A DNA stretch of 64,000 nt from contig CAJTLG010000002.1 in NCBI GenBank assembly GCA_910577395.1, positions 1-64,000 of the forward strand, given 5' to 3'. Each line of letters starts with the position of its first letter. Position 1 is the first letter of the stretch. Made by a program: the position numbers and the translations under genes. The notes beneath the pieces are model-generated. The model did no database searches, was not told the DNA's origin, and worked only from the letters and a program-made list of their open reading frames with translations. Positions 59,364 to 64,000 of the stretch are shown one piece after another. The DNA is from an uncultured Vampirovibrio sp. (GTDB taxonomy: Bacteria; Cyanobacteriota; Vampirovibrionia; Gastranaerophilales; Gastranaerophilaceae).

Positions 59364-61443
59364 TAGAAACAATTTAATTACGGGGTACGTAGACGCGGGC
59401 TATACTTTAACACCGCTTAACGGCAAAATACCTCTTAATAAAAATTGGGTAAAAACTGAATACAATCCCTTTTTAAGTGCGGAGGATATAGAGGAAAATT
59501 ACGGCGTAGTTTTGCGCGCTGATGATTTAATTGTCGACGTGGATCCTCGACGCTTTCCGGAGGGTGCAAATGTCATTGAACAGTTTGCAAAAGATTTAGG
59601 AATTTCCTTTAATAACACTTTTATTGTTAAAACTGGAGGAAATGGGCTGCATATATATTTTAAAAAACCCGCGGACATACCTATTAGAAACGCATTAAAA
59701 GAATATCCAGGAATTGAGTTTAAATCTTTTGGTCAACAGGTTGTTGGCGCTGGATGTATTCACCCAGAAACAGGAAAAGAATATAAATTATTAAATAAAC
59801 CTTTTGCACCGGTCCAGGCCCCGAACGCTTTAATACAAGCAATACGACGGGCTGACATTGAGCTTGATAAAAACCCCATTGCTTTTAATGATAGCGATCA
59901 AAACATACTACGCTACATTAAATATTTACAAAGTGCTCCAGCTGCAATAGAGGGACAAGGCGGCGATACCTTAACTTTTAAAACGGCTTGCAGAGGGCGA
60001 GATTTTGCATTATCAGCACAAAAGACTTTTGAGCTTATGGCAGAACACTGGAATCCCCGTTGTATACCGGTGTGGGAGTTGGAAGATTTAAAAAAGAAAG
60101 TCGATAACGCATATACATATAATATTGATAAAATCGGTAAAAACACAGCTGAAAACGATTTTAAACAATTTAGTATAGATGAGGATACAATTGGCGAACA
60201 TGAGGAAGAATTACGTTGGGATGTAACCAAAAATGACGAATTAAAACCTACAATAAGAAATGCTGTAAACTATCTTTTATGCAAAGAATACCCGCTATTA
60301 GGGATTTTGAAATATAACGATTTTACTAACGATATAACTTTTGTAAAACCGGCACCGTGGCACAACGGGAAAAAATTAGGCGCCTGGACTGATTCCGACG
60401 CTGTAAACTTTAAATATTGGTTAAGTCGCGTAAGATGTTTCAACGTTTCTACACAATTATGCCAAGAGGCGGCTATTATTGCGGCTGAAAAATTTAGATT
60501 TCACCCGGTTAGGGATTTTCTTAAAACTCTTGAATGGGACGGAACACCCCGCCTCGATACATGGCTTATAGATTACGCCGGAGTAGATGATAATGTCTAT
60601 ACAAGAGCAGTAAGCGCAAAAGTCTTACTAGGTGCGGTGGCCCGTGTAATCAATCCGGGGATTAAGTTTGATACAATGCTTGTTTTAGAGGGCGAGCAAG
60701 GTATTGGAAAAAGTACGCTCATAAGCATTTTAGGCGGTGAATGGTACGGCGATATAGGAATTACTGATAACGATAAGGATACAATAGACGCAATGCGCGG
60801 AAATTGGATAATTGAAGTGTCAGAAATGGTATGTAGCCGCAAAGTCGATACTGATAAATTAAAATCTTTCTTATCAAAAACAACGGATCGCGTAAGACTT
60901 GCTTACCGTCGAAATGCAGAGGACTATCCACGTCAAAGTATTTTTATCGGGACTATTAACCCGGAGGAGGGTAGCGGATATTTAAAAGATACAACAGGTA
61001 ACAGACGTTTCTGGCCAGTAACTTGTAAAAAAGTTGATTTTGAGGGCTTAAAAGCTGTTCGTAATCAGTTATTGGCGGAGGCGCAAAGCAGATATTTTAG
61101 AGGTGAAAAATTGTATTTAGAGGGAAATATTGCGCGTATTGCAAATGAGGAAACAGAACGACGCAGACAAAAAGACGCCTGGATAGAGCCTATACAGGAT
61201 TGGTTATTACGCGTAGACATTGAAACAGGCAAGCATAGGGACGTTGTAACCGGTAAAGAGATATTGGAGGAATGTATCGGAATCTCTGTAAGCCGTATGA
61301 CAAATAGAGAATTAAACCGTGTAGCGCAAATTATGGTTAAAGAATTAGGCTGGGAAAAAGGAAAATTCCACCATAAAAAATACAATAAAACAGTAAACGG
61401 ATACAAATTTAAAAGCTGCGATTTAGCAGAATTAGGATTATAA
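59350..61443 (+). CDS. Primase-helicase: prim-pol domain fused to VirE/D5-type ATPase
   Basis: 697 aa, phage replication protein. N-terminal half is an archaeo-eukaryotic-type prim-pol domain (YTLTPLNGKIPLNKNWVK, LIVDVDPRRFP, GGNGLHIYFKKP, GIEFKSFGQQVVGAGCIHP). The C-terminal half is a virulence-associated E-type P-loop ATPase: Walker A LEGEQGIGKSTL (about 447-458), GNWIIEVSEM with the Walker B Glu, and TTDRVRLAYRRN plus FIGTINPEEGSGYLKDTTG and NRRFWPV. Probably makes primers and unwinds DNA. Confidence 0.88.
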   Translation: MRECDRNNLITGYVDAGYTLTPLNGKIPLNKNWVKTEYNPFLSAEDIEENYGVVLRADDLIVDVDPRRFPEGANVIEQFAKDLGISFNNTFIVKTGGNGLHIYFKKPADIPIRNALKEYPGIEFKSFGQQVVGAGCIHPETGKEYKLLNKPFAPVQAPNALIQAIRRADIELDKNPIAFNDSDQNILRYIKYLQSAPAAIEGQGGDTLTFKTACRGRDFALSAQKTFELMAEHWNPRCIPVWELEDLKKKVDNAYTYNIDKIGKNTAENDFKQFSIDEDTIGEHEEELRWDVTKNDELKPTIRNAVNYLLCKEYPLLGILKYNDFTNDITFVKPAPWHNGKKLGAWTDSDAVNFKYWLSRVRCFNVSTQLCQEAAIIAAEKFRFHPVRDFLKTLEWDGTPRLDTWLIDYAGVDDNVYTRAVSAKVLLGAVARVINPGIKFDTMLVLEGEQGIGKSTLISILGGEWYGDIGITDNDKDTIDAMRGNWIIEVSEMVCSRKVDTDKLKSFLSKTTDRVRLAYRRNAEDYPRQSIFIGTINPEEGSGYLKDTTGNRRFWPVTCKKVDFEGLKAVRNQLLAEAQSRYFRGEKLYLEGNIARIANEETERRRQKDAWIEPIQDWLLRVDIETGKHRDVVTGKEILEECIGISVSRMTNRELNRVAQIMVKELGWEKGKFHHKKYNKTVNGYKFKSCDLAELGL

Positions 61444-61446
61444 CAG

Positions 61447-63240
61447 ATGAAACAGTTAAAACAATTTCAAAAAAAAGGCGTAGAATTTATGTTAAACAGA
61501 AAAACCGCTTTATTAGCGGATGATATGGGGCTGGGTAAAACAGCACAGGCGGCCGGAGTTATTGACCGTCTTAACCCTAAACGTGCGCTTATTCTTACGC
61601 TTGCCTCTTTGAAAATTAACTGGGAACGTGAAATAAAATCATTTGTAAGTAAAAACTTTAAATATCAAATAATTTTTAAAACTACTGATAAAATAGATCC
61701 AAGCGCTAATATCATTATAGTAAATTACGATTTAATCATTTATGAGGATATTAAAAAACAATTAAGAAAGTTGGATTATGACGTTATTATTTTAGATGAG
61801 GCGCATAATTTATCAAACATGGACGCTAAACGCTCAAAATGCGTTTATAGTAATAATGGCCTTGTAAGAACAGCGCAACGAGTTTATGCGCTAACAGGCA
61901 CACCGGTACGAAATAGACCGAAAGATTTTTATATTATGCTTAAAGTATTGGCGCCAGATTGCATAGAGCCATATACAGCTTATGAAGATTATGCGGTACA
62001 TTTTTGCGGAGCATACCGGGAGCAATACGGAAATCTTAACGACAAAGGCGCGTCCAATATTGAGGAATTAGCGGAACGCATTAAACCTTTTATGCTTCGA
62101 CGTTTAAAAGAGGATGTTTTGGCAGAATTGCCCCCGCTTATTGAAAAAACAATTGAATTAGAACTAACACCAGAAATAAAAAAGGTTTTAGATGAAGAAA
62201 ACGAGCTAGAGGAAAATATTAACGAATATTCACCTAATAGCGGCCTGGGCGTTCAAGCAACGGTTAGAAGAAAATTAGGCCTTGCAAAATTATCGCAAGT
62301 TTATGAATACATTGAAAACCTATTACAAACAGAAAACAAGATTGTAATTTTTGCATATCACACAGACGTTATAAATAGTATACGCAAACATTTTGCCGGT
62401 TATGGCGTTCGTTGCGTCCAGGGCGGAATGGGTGCAAAACTTAAACAAATGGAAGTGGATCTATTTGTAAAAGATAAAAACAGCAGAATATTTTTAGGCC
62501 AATTTACCGCTGCCGGGTTTGGGGTTGACGGTTTACAAAAAGTATCAAGTAACATAGTTTTTGCAGAAATAGACTGGGTGCCCGGTAATATGGACCAGGC
62601 CAGAGATAGAGTGCGCAGAATGGGGCAAAACAAGCCCGTAGTCGCTCATTATCTGGTTACACCGCAAACGCTAGAGGATAATATATTACAAACAGTTATA
62701 AAAAAAGGTAAAGTAATTACCCGATTATTGTCGAACACAAGTAAAACAGAAGAAAAGGAGGAAAACGACATGACAATCGAAATCGAACTAAACAGAATCG
62801 CAACAGCTTTAGAGGGTATCGCCGGAATTTTGACGGCATCCGGTAAATGCGAGTGCAACTGCTCTAATGCTCCAGAAGTTGCGGAGTCAAAAACACCGGA
62901 GGAAGAACTTAAAAAGAAAGCTCCGGCTAAAAAGAAAGCTCCGGCCGCTAAAGCAGGGGCAGTAGAGCCGGTCCCAGTTGTTGAGGCGGAAATTGTGCCG
63001 GATGTTGACGTAAGCAACGGGTTAGACGATTTATTGGGCGGCGCCGCTCCACAAGAAGAAACAAAACACACTCTTGAAGATGTACGTGTAGCGTTTCAAC
63101 AATGCGTAAAGAAATTCCCTACACAAGCCGAGGGCGTTACTAAATGTAAGGAAATACTTACGAAATACGGCTATAATACGGTCCCAGAAGTAGAGGAAAA
63201 GAACTTTACCACAATTATCAATGAGTTAAAGGCGGTATAA
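61447..63240 (+). CDS. SNF2-family helicase continuous with a C-terminal phage domain
   Basis: 597 aa. The first ~435 residues are a short SNF2/DEAD-type translocase: LLADDMGLGKT (Walker A, about 24-34), ILDEAH (about 115-120), TGTPVRNRP, MLRRLK and the final QARDRVRRMGQ. From about residue 442 the sequence changes to a different protein (starting MTIEIELNRIATALEGIAG) with an Ala/Lys/Pro-rich linker. A GTCGAACA leader and GGAGG site lie inside this frame (62730-62761), so the second part is probably also made separately. Start 3 nt after the primase stop. Confidence 0.85.
   Translation: MKQLKQFQKKGVEFMLNRKTALLADDMGLGKTAQAAGVIDRLNPKRALILTLASLKINWEREIKSFVSKNFKYQIIFKTTDKIDPSANIIIVNYDLIIYEDIKKQLRKLDYDVIILDEAHNLSNMDAKRSKCVYSNNGLVRTAQRVYALTGTPVRNRPKDFYIMLKVLAPDCIEPYTAYEDYAVHFCGAYREQYGNLNDKGASNIEELAERIKPFMLRRLKEDVLAELPPLIEKTIELELTPEIKKVLDEENELEENINEYSPNSGLGVQATVRRKLGLAKLSQVYEYIENLLQTENKIVIFAYHTDVINSIRKHFAGYGVRCVQGGMGAKLKQMEVDLFVKDKNSRIFLGQFTAAGFGVDGLQKVSSNIVFAEIDWVPGNMDQARDRVRRMGQNKPVVAHYLVTPQTLEDNILQTVIKKGKVITRLLSNTSKTEEKEENDMTIEIELNRIATALEGIAGILTASGKCECNCSNAPEVAESKTPEEELKKKAPAKKKAPAAKAGAVEPVPVVEAEIVPDVDVSNGLDDLLGGAAPQEETKHTLEDVRVAFQQCVKKFPTQAEGVTKCKEILTKYGYNTVPEVEEKNFTTIINELKAV
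62730..62737 (+). promoter_or_regulatory. GTCGAACA leader motif inside the helicase frame
   Basis: GTCGAACACAAGTAAAACAG and AAAAGGAGG are in frame and translated, 40 nt before an internal ATG at 62770. Confidence 0.65.
62770..63240 (+). CDS. Internal in-frame cistron: 156-aa phage protein
   Basis: ATG at 62770 with AAAAGGAGG 8 nt upstream and a full GTCGAACA leader. It encodes an N-terminal helix (NRIATALEGIAGIL, like starts of many phage small proteins), a Cys motif (CECNC), an Ala/Lys/Pro linker and a C-terminal domain (VRVAFQQCVKKFPTQAEGVT; ILTKYGYNTVPEVEEKNF) seen in phage recombination-associated proteins. It shares its reading frame with the helicase, with no stop between. Either the stop was lost or both products are made. 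Confidence 0.6.
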   Translation: MTIEIELNRIATALEGIAGILTASGKCECNCSNAPEVAESKTPEEELKKKAPAKKKAPAAKAGAVEPVPVVEAEIVPDVDVSNGLDDLLGGAAPQEETKHTLEDVRVAFQQCVKKFPTQAEGVTKCKEILTKYGYNTVPEVEEKNFTTIINELKAV

Positions 63241-64000
63241 ATGGCACCGAACGGACACAGTACAGTTGGGGCGTCAACATGTGAACGGTGGTGGAATTGT
63301 CCGGGGAGCTGCGCATTGTGCGCAAAGCTCCCTCCGGCGGATACTACACGTTACGCAGCAGAGGGCACAGCGGCGCATTGGTTATGTGAACACGTATTAA
63401 CCAATAAAATCGCTTATAATGCTCAATGGGACGCTACATACATGATAGGGGAGCCAATCGAGGGCGACGATATGCAATTTACTGTAACGGAAGAAATGGC
63501 CGACGCGGTAAATCTCTATGTCGATACTATCCTTGAAGATATAAAACGTATCGGCTGCACCCTACGCGGTAGCCTGGAGGTGGAGGGCAAAGACTCATGG
63601 CAGCATTGGGATAAGAAAACCCAGGAAAGACCTTACCAAAATTGGGTTAATATTGAAAAAGGGTTTGAGTTAAAAGATGTTGACACAGAGGCCCGTGGGA
63701 CTAATGACGCCTCTATATACAGACCTGGCGAAACTCTTATTGTGTATGACTTCAAATACGGTCAAGGAATTGCAGTAGAGGCCCAGGAAAATAAACAAAT
63801 GCTTTATTATGCAATCGGCGCAGCTGGTGATAACTTAATGAAATTTAAAAGCATTGAATTGGTTATTATTCAACCTCGCGCGCAACATCCGCAAGGGCCT
63901 GTTAGACGTTGGATAACTACACCGGAATATGTTGCACAATTTAAAAAGGAATTGCGCAAACATATAGCAGAAACGAGAAATCCAAACGCAATCACTAAAA
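63241..64000 (+). CDS. DUF2800-like phage nuclease, 3' end cut by window edge
   Basis: Starts right after the previous stop, with the ATG at 63241. HSTVGASTCERWWNCPGSC, AAEGTAAHWLCEHVL, then RGTNDASIYRPGETLIVYDF and KYGQGIAVEAQENKQMLYYA carry the acidic/Lys residues of PD-(D/E)XK nucleases of the DUF2800 family, common phage exonucleases acting with recombination proteins. 253 residues are visible, the rest lies beyond the window. Confidence 0.9.
   Translation, partial: MAPNGHSTVGASTCERWWNCPGSCALCAKLPPADTTRYAAEGTAAHWLCEHVLTNKIAYNAQWDATYMIGEPIEGDDMQFTVTEEMADAVNLYVDTILEDIKRIGCTLRGSLEVEGKDSWQHWDKKTQERPYQNWVNIEKGFELKDVDTEARGTNDASIYRPGETLIVYDFKYGQGIAVEAQENKQMLYYAIGAAGDNLMKFKSIELVIIQPRAQHPQGPVRRWITTPEYVAQFKKELRKHIAETRNPNAITK

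Noticed and set aside
1..64000. CRISPR array, rRNA, tRNA, insertion sequences
   Set aside because: No regularly spaced repeats, no rRNA segments, no cloverleaf I could fold by eye and no transposase found. tRNAscan and Infernal were not available, so a missed tRNA is possible.

Overview
The window joins about 28.8 kb of chromosome from an AT-rich, diderm-type bacterium to about 35 kb of one integrated phage (29.0 kb to the right edge). The host side carries a type IV pilus/type II secretion set (prepilin, PilC/GspF, PilB/GspE, secretin, a GspC/PilP-like partner), Obg, an RNase Y-YmdB-PHP operon, TpiA, BioA, RuvC, MtnA, SerC, GlmS and a GH35 beta-galactosidase. Several lineage-specific proteins of unknown function (16.6-18.3 kb, 28.2 kb) resemble in style those of gut Gastranaerophilales (Melainabacteria/Vampirovibrionia). 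That assignment is an inference. The sequence shows no rRNA gene and I recognised no tRNA gene.

The phage is a T7-like podovirus by virion gene order, but temperate by its regulation. Its left end meets host DNA near 28.9-29.03 kb and its right end lies outside the window, where the integrase presumably is, because none is visible here. The left arm (52.2 to 29.1 kb, all minus strand) is the late region: packaging (small and large terminase), portal, scaffold, capsid, decoration protein, tail tubes A and B, gp13/14/15/16-like internal virion proteins, a T7-type tail fibre, a diversity-generating retroelement (DGR), then lysis genes. Three minus-strand promoters can be read (52.25, 46.13 and 30.09 kb). 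Two share tandem CGTAAA repeats at an identical distance upstream.

The DGR is clear. A 111-nt template repeat (TR, 31721-31831) and the 3' end of the tail-fibre gene (VR, 31921-32031) differ at 14 positions, and all 14 are adenines in the sense strand of the TR. A reverse transcriptase with IPIGNLTSQ and YMDD motifs follows.

The centre (52.3-54.1 kb) is a control region: a G-run island, a cluster of TGTAAGAT-type repeats (possible origin), a short plus-strand transcript with hairpins and a 23-codon ORF, a small repressor gene and divergent promoters covered by TTAATATAA operators. The right arm (54.1-64 kb, plus strand) holds early genes: an ArdC-like protein, many small proteins, a Dam methylase, a primase-helicase, an SNF2 helicase and the start of a DUF2800 nuclease.

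The most unusual feature is in the early operon. Three near-identical type I hammerhead ribozymes (55477-55543, 56079-56132, 57002-57055) each sit exactly at the stop codon of one cistron, and cleavage would release the next cistron with a common leader containing GUCGAACA. That leader motif occurs 12 times in the phage, always in the direction of transcription and ahead of a cistron start. This suggests a phage-wide mRNA processing or leader system of which the ribozymes are one part.
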